From an uncultured Eubacteriales bacterium (GTDB lineage: Bacteria; Bacillota_A; Clostridia; Peptostreptococcales; Anaerovoracaceae), in NCBI GenBank assembly GCA_902790885.1, contig CADATR010000027.1, positions 1-15,973 of the forward strand: a stretch of DNA of 15,973 nt. The letters are read 5' to 3'. Every line of letters begins with the position of its first letter. Position 1 is the first letter of the stretch. The notes below the pieces were generated by a model. The model was not told the origin of the DNA, made no database searches, and was given only the letters and a program-made list of their open reading frames with translations. The position numbers and the translations under genes are program-made. Below are positions 1 through 5,925 of the stretch, one piece after another.

Positions 1-19
1 CACAGCAGAGGCAAAAAAT

Positions 20-58
20 AAGAGCGGATATGCCTATATCCGCCCTTCTTTTTGTTTT
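20..58. terminator. Bidirectional intrinsic terminator
   Basis: A perfect 8-bp stem (GCGGATAT at 24-31 with ATATCCGC at 36-43) closes a 4-base loop. T-rich tracts lie on both sides: CTTCTTTTTG on the plus strand and CTTATTTTTTG on the minus strand. It lies just beyond the stop of the minus-strand symporter ending at 76, so it should end that transcript. It may also stop transcripts entering from outside the window on the plus strand. Confidence 0.8.
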
Positions 59-75
59 ATTTTCTATTATTTGAG

Positions 76-1497
76 CTATTTGAGCATTTTCTGCTGCTCG
101 TGATACGGAATGTATTCATCGCCGCTGAAATAGTTCTTTATGAGCTTGACTACTGTTCCCGACAGCAGGAATACACCGATGAGGTTCGGGATCGCCATGA
201 GTCCGTTGAAGGTCTCAGCGACATCCCAGATAACGCCGAGATCCATGGTGGCTCCGAGGATGGCTACCAGCGAGTAGAGCACCAGGAAAGGCTTTGCTGC
301 CTTGCTTCCGAAGATGAACTCCGCGCAGCGTGTTCCGTAGAGTCCCCAGCCGAGGATGGTTGAGAACGCGAAGCAGCACATTGCTACCGCTGTGAAGATC
401 GATACCCAGCTTCCGTATGTATTTGTGAAGCCCTCGATGGTGAGCTCAGCTCCCGCAGGCTGTCCGTACACGATCGAAGCGCGTCCGCAGAGGATGATGA
501 GCGCTGTCATGGTGCAGATGACGATAGTGTCTACGAATACCTCGAAGATACCGAAGAATCCCTGCTTTACAGGATGATTGACGTCCGCGCTGGCGTGAGC
601 CATGGATCCTGTTCCGAGTCCGGCCTCATTCGAGAAGATACCTCTTGCGATACCCTTCTGCACGCTGAGGAACATGCTTCCGACTACACCGCCTGTGACT
701 CCCTTAGGGCTGAAAGCTCCCTCAAAGATCGAAGCAAATGCGCCAGGTACATATTTGAAGTTGATAACGATAACACCGAGGCCGAGAAGAATGTAGAATA
801 CAGCCATGAACGGAACAAGCTTCTCTGTTACGGCTCCTATTCTCTGAACTCCGCCGATGAGGATGAAAGCGATAAGTACAGCGAGCAATATTCCAAGGAT
901 CAGGTTGAGCACCTTCAGACCCGACTCGCTGATAAGGTTATATGATGTCAGAGCTGACTCGATCGAAGTCGTGATGGTGTTTACCTGTGTGGCGTTTCCT
1001 GTTCCGAATACAGCGAGGATACCGAATACTGAGAATATCGATCCGAGCCACTTCCAGTTTTTGCCGAGGCCGTTCTTGATGTAGTACATAGGGCCGCCGA
1101 CATATGTTCCGGTATCGTCGATCTCTCTGAAGTGAACGGCAAGCGTTACTTCTGAAAACTTAGTGCACATTCCGAGGATGGCAGATATCCACATCCAGAA
1201 TACTGCTCCCGGGCCGCCGATGGCTACTGCCCCCGCAACGCCTGCTATGTTACCGGTGCCTACCGTTGCCGCAAGGGCTGTGCAAAGCGCCTGGAACGGG
1301 GTGATGGCGCCTTCCGCGCTCGCATCTTTTGAAAAGATCTTTCCGAAGGTCTCCTTCATCGCGAGCCCGAATTTCCTTATCTGTATGAACCCGGTACGGA
1401 TGCTCAGATACAGTCCGATACCAAGGATACAGACCATCGCGGGAACTCCCCACACAAAATTGTTGATTGCCGAATTGATGCTTACTAAAGTTTCCAT
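76..1497 (-). CDS. AGCS-family sodium:amino-acid (alanine/glycine-type) symporter, paralogue A
   Basis: This is a 473-residue polytopic membrane protein of the alanine/glycine:cation symporter family, which imports small neutral amino acids with Na+. Family signatures are intact: GTGNIAG at residues 80-86, GGPGAVFWMW at 94-103, GGPMYYI at 134-140, and the SNEAGLG segment at 289-295. Length is normal for the family. The start ATG at 1497 is preceded by AAGGAG with a 5-base spacer. Here SNEAGLG is followed by TGSMAHASA, whereas the plus-strand paralogue at 14440 has SAPIAAAAA. The two also differ widely elsewhere, so they may have different substrates. The gene stands alone between its own leader (about 1498-1655) and a terminator at 20-58. 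The family call is secure; the exact substrate cannot be read from the sequence. Confidence 0.93.
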   Translation of the reverse strand: METLVSINSAINNFVWGVPAMVCILGIGLYLSIRTGFIQIRKFGLAMKETFGKIFSKDASAEGAITPFQALCTALAATVGTGNIAGVAGAVAIGGPGAVFWMWISAILGMCTKFSEVTLAVHFREIDDTGTYVGGPMYYIKNGLGKNWKWLGSIFSVFGILAVFGTGNATQVNTITTSIESALTSYNLISESGLKVLNLILGILLAVLIAFILIGGVQRIGAVTEKLVPFMAVFYILLGLGVIVINFKYVPGAFASIFEGAFSPKGVTGGVVGSMFLSVQKGIARGIFSNEAGLGTGSMAHASADVNHPVKQGFFGIFEVFVDTIVICTMTALIILCGRASIVYGQPAGAELTIEGFTNTYGSWVSIFTAVAMCCFAFSTILGWGLYGTRCAEFIFGSKAAKPFLVLYSLVAILGATMDLGVIWDVAETFNGLMAIPNLIGVFLLSGTVVKLIKNYFSGDEYIPYHEQQKMLK

Positions 1498-1655
1498 TTG
1501 ATCTCCTTACTACTATTACACCGATAAAAAGGTTTCCGGCAAACATAAAAAGAGAACGTGAATGTATCGCAATACATCATGTTCTCTGTCCCTTTACCGC
1601 GCCTTTACGTACGTCACGTCTGCCGAAGAGCGCGCCATGCATAAAAACAAAACCA
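1498..1655 (-). promoter_or_regulatory. Structured 5' leader of symporter A (candidate riboswitch or attenuator, class unknown)
   Basis: From the predicted transcription start near 1655 the leader runs about 158 bases. It holds a GC-rich segment (about 1588-1640) in which GCGCG at 1630-1634 can pair with CGCGC at 1598-1602, enclosing short ACGT repeats. The terminator hairpin at 1551-1587 follows, and then the ribosome-binding site. The arrangement of aptamer-sized segment, terminator and gene is typical of transcription attenuation. I compared it by eye with remembered consensus features of the glycine, lysine, glutamine, SAM, TPP and T-box classes and found no match. Confidence 0.45.
1546..1587 (-). 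terminator. Intrinsic terminator inside the symporter leader (putative attenuator)
   Basis: Reading the minus strand, a 16-bp stem with one bulged base (arms 1551-1567 and 1572-1587, 4-base loop) is followed by TTTTT. Only about 50 bases separate it from the symporter start codon at 1497, and no promoter-like sequence fits usefully in that gap. The hairpin therefore most likely controls read-through into the symporter, though it could instead end the upstream metallopeptidase operon. Confidence 0.75.
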
Positions 1656-1661
1656 GTGTGA

Positions 1662-1690
1662 AAAATATCACAAAGGGTATATTTCTTCAA
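1662..1690 (-). promoter_or_regulatory. Candidate sigma-A promoter for symporter A
   Basis: On the minus strand, TTGAAG (1685-1690) and TATTTT (1662-1667) are separated by 17 bases, with an extended -10 TGA immediately upstream of TATTTT. Each hexamer matches the consensus at 4 of 6 positions. An alternative, TTAACA-18-TATATA, lies about 50 bases further upstream. Confidence 0.45.
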
Positions 1691-1751
1691 TCTTTGTTAA
1701 ATTAATAACCTATATAGTGCACAGTCATACATATTGTTAACCAACTCGCCC

Positions 1752-2135
1752 TCACTTGGAATTCCTCGCGTATAATATATCCTTAAGTTCTTCTTTTTCT
1801 TCGTGCTCGAGCGAGTCCGCGCCGTACATCCCCGCGAGGTTCTCCATGTGATGCCTGAACTCATGCCTCACAACGCCCCTGAGCTTATCCTTCAGCTGAT
1901 CCTCAGACATCCAGCCGCAGGTGCGCGCAAACGATCCGTAAAAGATAGTGATCCTGTTGCCCTGCCTCGATCTTGTGTATTCACCCATTATGACGAGGTC
2001 GCCGTTCTCGGCATACGGAGACGGCTTGTACTCCTCGGACAGCTGCACGCCGTAGTGAAGCTCCCTGAAGAAATCATCAGGAAGCTCATCGCACACTTCA
2101 TTCAGTAATTCGTAAAATCTGTCTATGTCTACCAT
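1752..2135 (-). CDS. Small zincin-like metallopeptidase (HExxH)
   Basis: This 127-residue protein carries HEFRH at residues 91-95, the HExxH zinc-protease signature, inside VVRHEFRHHMENL. The upstream half includes a predicted beta segment ending GNRITIFYGSF (59-69). The size and layout, a short alpha/beta domain with the zinc helix late in the chain, fit the small Zincin_1-type metallopeptidase family (PF06262). There is no signal peptide or membrane helix, so it should be cytoplasmic. An acidic stretch rich in Glu follows the zinc helix (107-117) and may supply the third metal ligand, but that is inference. Its ATG overlaps the stop of the XRE regulator by one base (TGATG), implying translational coupling. 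It is the last gene of a three-gene operon. Substrate unknown; the XRE neighbour is one candidate. Confidence 0.8.
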   Translation of the reverse strand: MVDIDRFYELLNEVCDELPDDFFRELHYGVQLSEEYKPSPYAENGDLVIMGEYTRSRQGNRITIFYGSFARTCGWMSEDQLKDKLRGVVRHEFRHHMENLAGMYGADSLEHEEKEELKDILYARNSK

Positions 2136-2341
2136 CAGAGATTCTCCTGCTCTTCCCAGAAGAGCTCATCAAGAGTCTTGCCGAGCGCACGGCATATCGC
2201 TATGCACAGATTTATCGTGGGGTTGTAGTCGCCCTTTTCTATAGCGCTTATCGTCTGCCTCGAGACTCCGATCAGATCCGCAAGCTGCTGCTGCGACAGA
2301 TCCCTGGCGACACGCGCTGATTTCATTCTGAGATTCTTCAT
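2135..2341 (-). CDS. Small XRE/Cro-type helix-turn-helix regulator
   Basis: This 68-residue protein is essentially one HTH_3 domain. The segment from LSQQQLADLIGVSR through QTISAIEKGDYNPT gives the recognition-helix pattern of XRE repressors, followed by the typical ending LCIAICRALGKTLDELFW. The frame stays open to a GTG at 2383 that overlaps the upstream stop. I prefer ATG at 2341 because AGGAG sits 6 bases before it and the protein then begins like other short regulators of this type. Small XRE proteins of this kind are commonly paired with a membrane protein encoded next door, as here. It probably represses its own operon through the palindromes on the promoter at 3002-3046. It is coupled to the downstream metallopeptidase by a one-base overlap. 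Confidence 0.9.
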   Translation of the reverse strand: MKNLRMKSARVARDLSQQQLADLIGVSRQTISAIEKGDYNPTINLCIAICRALGKTLDELFWEEQENL

Positions 2342-2379
2342 AAAACGCTCCTGTATCTCCCTTTCTCCGTATCGCCGTA

Positions 2380-2919
2380 TCACATATCGTCTTCTGCGGC
2401 GGCTTCCTCATCCGCTTTGCGCTGCTTCACGCTGAGTGAGATCAGGATGATCACGAAGGCCAGACAGAAGAGCAGTGACGCGCACGGGCCGAAAGCGAGC
2501 TTGCCGCCCTCCATGACTCCGCTTCTGAGACCGTTGATCCCTGAAACCGCGTTACAGGCTAAGACGACCCACATCACGGCGCGGTATGTCCTGGCATCTG
2601 TGCCTACGCCGAAGTACGAATCATTCTTTATGCAGTAGAGAGCGTATACCATCACGCCTGCAAGTATCATTATGAATATCGCGAGGCTGCGGCTTACCGG
2701 CAGTGTCTCGAACGCACCGAAGCTCTCTGCGAAAAGATCGAGCGTCAGCATTATCAGAATCGTGAAGCATGCGTATTTGTAACCCCTGCCCCTGACGAGC
2801 TCCTGCCTCTCATCAAAAGTGCCTTTCATCGATTTCTTACTGAATTTCCATACTAACGCGACTATTATAAGCGCGGTCACTATTCCGAACGCAAGACCAG
2901 CTGCATAACTTGTACTCAT
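2380..2919 (-). CDS. Five-helix integral membrane protein partnered with XRE regulator
   Basis: This 179-residue hydrophobic protein has five predicted membrane segments at about residues 6-24, 48-66, 79-96, 111-129 and 143-163. The acidic C-terminal tail contains EEAAAEDDM. Between helices 1 and 2 is a short soluble loop with FDERQE (35-40). A DERQ motif is common in small Bacillota membrane proteins encoded beside XRE regulators, and the motif is the only resemblance I recognise. The ATG at 2919 follows AGGAGG with a 7-base spacer. It is the first gene after the promoter at 3006-3034, and its stop lies about 40 bases before the preferred start of the regulator. Function is unknown; sensing or transport roles are both possible. 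Confidence 0.75.
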   Translation of the reverse strand: MSTSYAAGLAFGIVTALIIVALVWKFSKKSMKGTFDERQELVRGRGYKYACFTILIMLTLDLFAESFGAFETLPVSRSLAIFIMILAGVMVYALYCIKNDSYFGVGTDARTYRAVMWVVLACNAVSGINGLRSGVMEGGKLAFGPCASLLFCLAFVIILISLSVKQRKADEEAAAEDDM

Positions 2920-3001
2920 TTTATTGCCTCCTTCCGGTTTATATTCTGTATATCTTCCGCTTTCTGTTTAGCGTTTTTCCGGTTTCAGGATATCCTTGCA
3001 T

Positions 3002-3046
3002 GGTGATAATACATCACCAATAGCTATTTGTCAAATATATTTGACA
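3002..3046 (-). promoter_or_regulatory. Promoter with two palindromic operators for the membrane protein/XRE/zincin operon
   Basis: On the minus strand, consensus TTGACA (3029-3034) and TATTAT (3006-3011) are separated by exactly 17 bases. The -35 box is one half of a perfect 18-bp palindrome, TGTCAAATATATTTGACA (3029-3046). The -10 box lies inside a second inverted repeat, GGTGAT-5-ATCACC (3002-3018). Binding at either site should block polymerase. The obvious candidate binder is the XRE protein encoded in the operon. Predicted transcription start is near 2999, giving a leader of about 80 bases. Confidence 0.85.
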
Positions 3047-3090
3047 TAAAAGTAAAAATATTTTCCATTATGTCCTGCTTATTTGCACAA

Positions 3091-3118
3091 TTACAAAAGC
3101 GGGCCGCAAGGCCCGCTT
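3091..3118 (-). terminator. Intrinsic terminator downstream of the surface-protein fragment
   Basis: A perfect 9-bp stem (AAGCGGGCC at 3097-3105 with GGCCCGCTT at 3110-3118) closes a 4-base loop. On the minus strand it is followed by TTTTGTAATTG, a short but usable U-tract. It would end transcription of the condensing-enzyme gene and the fragment behind it. Confidence 0.7.
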
Positions 3119-3136
3119 CAGTTGTTATGTTGCCGG

Positions 3137-3158
3137 ACGGCAGCTTATCCGCTGCCGT
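3137..3158. repeat. Short perfect inverted repeat in the 3' untranslated region
   Basis: ACGGCAGC (3137-3144) and GCTGCCGT (3151-3158) form an 8-bp stem with a 6-base loop. The string GCTGCCGTAT occurs again at 3174-3183, next to the stop of the fragment. No T-tract follows, so this is probably extra 3' structure ahead of the terminator at 3091-3118. Confidence 0.5.
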
Positions 3159-3182
3159 ATGCAGATATCACCGGCTGCCGTA

Positions 3183-3500
3183 TCAGTTATTGCTGCCCGG
3201 TTTTTCAGGCGGTTCGCCGCTCGGAGGTGTGCCGCCGGGGCCGCCGCCGTTTCCGTCCGGTTTTTCAGGAGGCTCTCCATCAGGAGGTGTGCCTCCCGGG
3301 CCGCCGCTGCCTTCCGGAGCCCCGCTGACGGATCCGCTCCCCGTGCTTATATCGAATGCCTCTCCTGTCGAGGCGGATCCGGATGTATATTCCTTGCCGT
3401 CCACATAAAGCTTGTGGCCGTTCAGATCGATCGCCGAGCCTTCACCCACGGTAAGCCCTGAGACATATGAATCGGCTGTAAGGGTCTGTGTTGCAAGCAT
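3183..3500 (-). pseudogene. Orphan C-terminal fragment of a repeat-bearing surface/secreted-type protein
   Basis: The 105-residue open frame has two parts. Residues 1-45 (containing ADSYVSGLTVGEGSAIDLNG) read like the last strands of a beta-helix or carbohydrate-binding surface domain. Residues about 65-105 are two 20-residue low-complexity repeats of the form GGPGGTPPxGEPPEKP. There is no signal peptide, no membrane segment and no convincing Shine-Dalgarno before the ATG at 3500. The frame is open upstream of that ATG and runs into the end of the preceding gene, whose stop is at 3515-3517. This is what a deletion would leave if it removed the 5' part of a larger secreted protein and joined its tail to the neighbouring gene. 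A short real gene translated by coupling from the upstream stop cannot be excluded. The protein family of the parent is not identified. Confidence 0.6.
3199..3315. repeat. Tandem 60-bp coding repeat (two copies)
   Basis: Two near-identical units begin with GGTTTTTCAGG at 3199 and 3259, a period of 60 bp. They encode the two Pro/Gly-rich GEPPEKP repeats of the fragment. The copies differ at scattered positions, so the duplication is not brand new. Confidence 0.8.
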
Positions 3501-3514
3501 TACCCCGGGCAGCT

Positions 3515-4927
3515 TTACTGCTGCAGGGTCATGAATTCGTTTACCTTGTTGTAGATCTCGGCTGCGCCTATCTCTGCCACACGGCCCGAAGCGTACTCTT
3601 CGTCGACCCAGTCCTTGACGTAAAGCACAACTGCGCTGTGTTTGTCGACCTGCTTGTCGCCCTTGAGGCCGTAGCTCGCGTTGAGCCAGTGCGCGATGCC
3701 GGCGGCTCCGGAGCTCTGGCTTACGTTTACCAGAGGCGGACGCTTGAGGAACTTTTCAGTGTCGAAAATGTTGTAGATCTCCTCGTTTTTCAGAAGACCG
3801 TCGGCGTGTATGCCTGCTCTGGTGACATTGAAGTTTGCCCCGGCGAAAGGTGTCTGCGGAGGCAGCTGGTATCCGACGTTCTGCTCGTAATATCTTGCGA
3901 GATCGGTGATCACCGTCGTATCCATTCCGTCGAGAGTACCCTTCAGCTGCGCGTATTCGAATACCATCGCTTCGAGAGGGATATTGCCTGTTCTTTCGCC
4001 TATACCGAAGAGCGTGCAGTTTACTGCTCCGCATCCGTAGAGCCATGCCGTAGCCGCGTTGACGACAGCCTTATAGAAGTCGTTGTGGCCGTGCCACTCG
4101 AGCCATGCGCTCGGCACTTTAGCGTACTCGTGAAGTCCGTAGATGATGCCCGGCACCGATCTCGGAAGAGCAACGCCCGGATACGGGACTCCGAATCCCA
4201 TCGTATCGCATACTCTGATCTTTGCGGTCATGCCCTCCTCTGCAGCCATGTCCTGGATGGCGCTTACGAAAGGAACAACGAAACCGTAGAAGTCGGCTCT
4301 CGTTACGTCCTCGAGGTGGCAGCGCGGAGTGATTCCCGCCTCGAAGGCTTCATAGACGATCGACAGATAGTGATCGATAGCCTGCTTGCGCGACATGCCG
4401 AGCTTGTAGAAGATATGATAGTCGGAGCAGCTCGTGAGGATACCCGTCTCCTTGACGCCCATCTCCTTGACTATCTTGAAGTCCTCCTTTTTGGCTCTGA
4501 TCCAGGTGGTGATCTGCGGGAACTCGAGTCCGAGATCCTGGCACGCCCTGATGGCCTCCTTGTCCCTGTCGGAGTATGTGAAGAACTCCGTCTGCCTGAT
4601 TATTCCCTTAGGTCCGGAGAGCTTGGACATCATCTTGAAGATCTCGACGATCTGCTTGGTGGTGTACGGCTCTCTCGACTGCTGGCCGTCGCGGAATGTG
4701 GAGTCGGTTATATATACCTGGTCTGGCATTCCGAACGGGCTCGTTCTGAAGTTGAAGCCTACCTTAGGTATCTCTGTATATTCGAAGAATTCACGGTAAA
4801 GATTCGGATCAGGAATATCCTGCACCTCATAGTGATGGTTTTCCATCTCAAGAAGGTTGGTCTTTTCGTTGAGTCTGGTCCTTCTCTTTGCGGACTCTTC
4901 CATTTCGATCTCGTTTGTTGTTTTCAT
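3515..4927 (-). CDS. DRE-TIM acyl-CoA-condensing enzyme (isopropylmalate/homocitrate/Re-citrate synthase superfamily)
   Basis: This 470-residue soluble enzyme belongs to the HMGL-like TIM-barrel family. Visible signatures are DSTFRDGQQ at residues 75-83 (the family's D-x-T-x-RDG-x-Q metal and substrate loop), HGHND at 279-283 (metal-binding HxH) and GERTGN at 310-315. Such enzymes condense acetyl-CoA with a 2-oxo acid. The 2-oxo substrate may be 2-oxoisovalerate, 2-oxoglutarate, pyruvate or, in Re-citrate synthase, oxaloacetate. The roughly 65-residue extension before the barrel is unlike classical LeuA, and no LeuA regulatory domain is evident, so LeuA is the less likely reading. ATG at 4927 is chosen over the in-frame ATG at 4957 because GGAGG lies 8 bases before it. 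It has its own promoter (4991-5019), and no leuBCD genes are nearby. Reaction specificity is unresolved. Confidence 0.85.
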   Translation of the reverse strand: MKTTNEIEMEESAKRRTRLNEKTNLLEMENHHYEVQDIPDPNLYREFFEYTEIPKVGFNFRTSPFGMPDQVYITDSTFRDGQQSREPYTTKQIVEIFKMMSKLSGPKGIIRQTEFFTYSDRDKEAIRACQDLGLEFPQITTWIRAKKEDFKIVKEMGVKETGILTSCSDYHIFYKLGMSRKQAIDHYLSIVYEAFEAGITPRCHLEDVTRADFYGFVVPFVSAIQDMAAEEGMTAKIRVCDTMGFGVPYPGVALPRSVPGIIYGLHEYAKVPSAWLEWHGHNDFYKAVVNAATAWLYGCGAVNCTLFGIGERTGNIPLEAMVFEYAQLKGTLDGMDTTVITDLARYYEQNVGYQLPPQTPFAGANFNVTRAGIHADGLLKNEEIYNIFDTEKFLKRPPLVNVSQSSGAAGIAHWLNASYGLKGDKQVDKHSAVVLYVKDWVDEEYASGRVAEIGAAEIYNKVNEFMTLQQ

Positions 4928-4978
4928 ATTTGAAGCCTCCGGCCATTTATGCGGCAATGATATAATAGTCGCTCAAAT

Positions 4979-4988
4979 TTGTATACAT
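4979..4988. promoter_or_regulatory. GntR-like half-perfect operator at the transcription start of the condensing enzyme
   Basis: TTGTATACAT lies just downstream of the -10 box and spans the predicted transcription start (near 4984). It differs at one position from the TTGTATACAA core typical of GntR-type operators. A perfect version, ATTGTATACAAT, lies 187 bp upstream at 5165-5176. Assignment to a GntR regulator is inference; no such gene is in the window. Confidence 0.35.
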
Positions 4989-4990
4989 GT

Positions 4991-5019
4991 ATTTTAGTGT
5001 GCATCCATTCTCCAGTCAA
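4991..5019 (-). promoter_or_regulatory. Sigma-A promoter for the condensing-enzyme gene
   Basis: On the minus strand, TTGACT (5014-5019) and TAAAAT (4991-4996) are separated by 17 bases; each differs from the consensus at one position. Transcription should begin near 4984, leaving a leader of about 57 bases before ATG 4927. Confidence 0.8.
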
Positions 5020-5073
5020 CAGTTATTTAGTCTTTTCTTTTTGATTTTTCAGCATTTGCGGGACATTTTTCAA

Positions 5074-5101
5074 TAAAAAAGCTGTCTTTTGCAAAGACAG
5101 C
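5074..5101 (-). terminator. Intrinsic terminator after the flavodoxin-fold gene
   Basis: A perfect 9-bp stem (GCTGTCTTT at 5081-5089 with AAAGACAGC at 5093-5101) closes a 3-base loop. On the minus strand it is followed by six T residues. It separates the flavodoxin-fold gene from the promoter of the condensing enzyme. Confidence 0.88.
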
Positions 5102-5164
5102 ACTTCGATTGCATATTATCTGATCTTGTTGATGCATTTATAAGAAAGGCTAAAAATCCTCCTT

Positions 5165-5176
5165 ATTGTATACAAT
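5165..5176. promoter_or_regulatory. Perfect 12-bp palindrome with GntR-operator core
   Basis: ATTGTATACAAT is fully self-complementary and touches the stop codon of the flavodoxin-fold gene (5176-5178). Its core, TTGTATACAA, is the one found in GntR-type operators and resembles the site at 4979-4988 on the downstream promoter. It may be a remote operator for that promoter, or chance. Confidence 0.3.
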
Positions 5177-5829
5177 CAGAGGAACCACTCCGAATTTCTT
5201 CTGAGTACGCTCAGCTTGTTGAACACTTCCTGAGCCAGAGCGGCCGCTTTCGGAGAGACACGGCTGATCATGTGCACCGGCATCCTTCCGTTTACTTCCA
5301 CAGGCACAGGCTTTATTCTGAATTCTGCTATCTCGCTGCCCGAGAGTCTCCCGATCTTTTCAGATGCAGCCTTGCCGAAATCATAAAGTGATTCAAGATC
5401 GATCACCGGGGCCGAGCCTCTTGAGCTGCCTCTGAGCGCCATGTAGCTGATCATGAATGCTCCCGCGCCAATTGCCTTAAAGCCGCAGTCTTCAGCCAGC
5501 CTCTTGAGTTCAAATAGCGCATTACCGTATTTGCGTCCGCCGTAAGAAACAGCGGCAAGAGTCATGGCACCGTTGCCCGCAAAGCGTTTCATTGCCTCGG
5601 CTGCCGGCAGCGGGATTTTCCCAACATAAACAGGCATGCCGATAACAGCTACGGTCTCATCATCAAAGACGAGCCCGTTGTGCTCCTCGAGCATGTCATA
5701 GCACTCAACGCTGACGTCCAGAGGACTGTTGTCGTCCAGGATGGCGCCTACCTTCCGGGCAAGGGCCTCGGTCATGATCTCCGTGCCCCCGACCGGGCTG
5801 TAATAGATACCAACAACTTTCCGAATCAT
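5176..5829 (-). CDS. Flavodoxin-fold protein resembling the N-terminal half of EFR1-type proteins
   Basis: This 217-residue protein starts VVGIYYSPVGGTEIMTEALA, with the first beta strand and the FMN phosphate loop (SPVGGTE, residues 11-17) of a flavodoxin fold. Later GMPVYVGKIP (64-73) and AVSYGGRKYGNAL (93-105) match the positions where EFR1-type (flavodoxin plus ferredoxin) proteins bind flavin. EFR1-type proteins normally end in two 4Fe-4S clusters. Here only two Cys are present in the whole chain and no CxxCxxC motif exists. The last 45 residues are helical and Cys-free, and the DNA beyond the stop shows no ferredoxin remnant. It probably binds FMN and works in electron transfer in the cytoplasm. 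The gene lies 96 bp after the ClC gene and ends at the terminator at 5074-5101. A TATTAT at 5864-5869 might be a -10 box, but no good -35 goes with it. Confidence 0.75.
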   Translation of the reverse strand: MIRKVVGIYYSPVGGTEIMTEALARKVGAILDDNSPLDVSVECYDMLEEHNGLVFDDETVAVIGMPVYVGKIPLPAAEAMKRFAGNGAMTLAAVSYGGRKYGNALFELKRLAEDCGFKAIGAGAFMISYMALRGSSRGSAPVIDLESLYDFGKAASEKIGRLSGSEIAEFRIKPVPVEVNGRMPVHMISRVSPKAAALAQEVFNKLSVLRRNSEWFL

Positions 5830-5925
5830 AAATGTGCTCGTTTATGCCTCAGCATCATTACCTATAATAGATACAAAGTGATTGTAACACCATACGGCGT
5901 GTAATATTCGTTGAATATGTGAAAT

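Noticed and set aside
1577..1642. Leader peptide (21 codons) or an alternative 14-codon peptide in the symporter A leader
   Set aside because: Neither has a Shine-Dalgarno, and neither shows a run of a regulatory amino acid; RNA structure is a better explanation.
1588..1655. Glycine riboswitch upstream of symporter A
   Set aside because: GGGACAG near the terminator recalls part of the glycine aptamer, but the paired core (GCCGAAGG and CTCAGG) is absent.
2940..3001. Leaderless 20-codon peptide starting at the predicted transcription start of the XRE operon
   Set aside because: The ATG coincides with the predicted start only approximately, and the peptide has no distinctive feature.
3199..3315. 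CRISPR-like repeat
   Set aside because: Only two direct copies, in frame and protein-coding, with no unique spacers.
3488..4933. 481-residue open frame on the plus strand opposite the condensing-enzyme gene
   Set aside because: It mirrors the real gene, has no recognisable domain or ribosome-binding site, and its translation is compositionally odd; the minus-strand frame carries clear family motifs.
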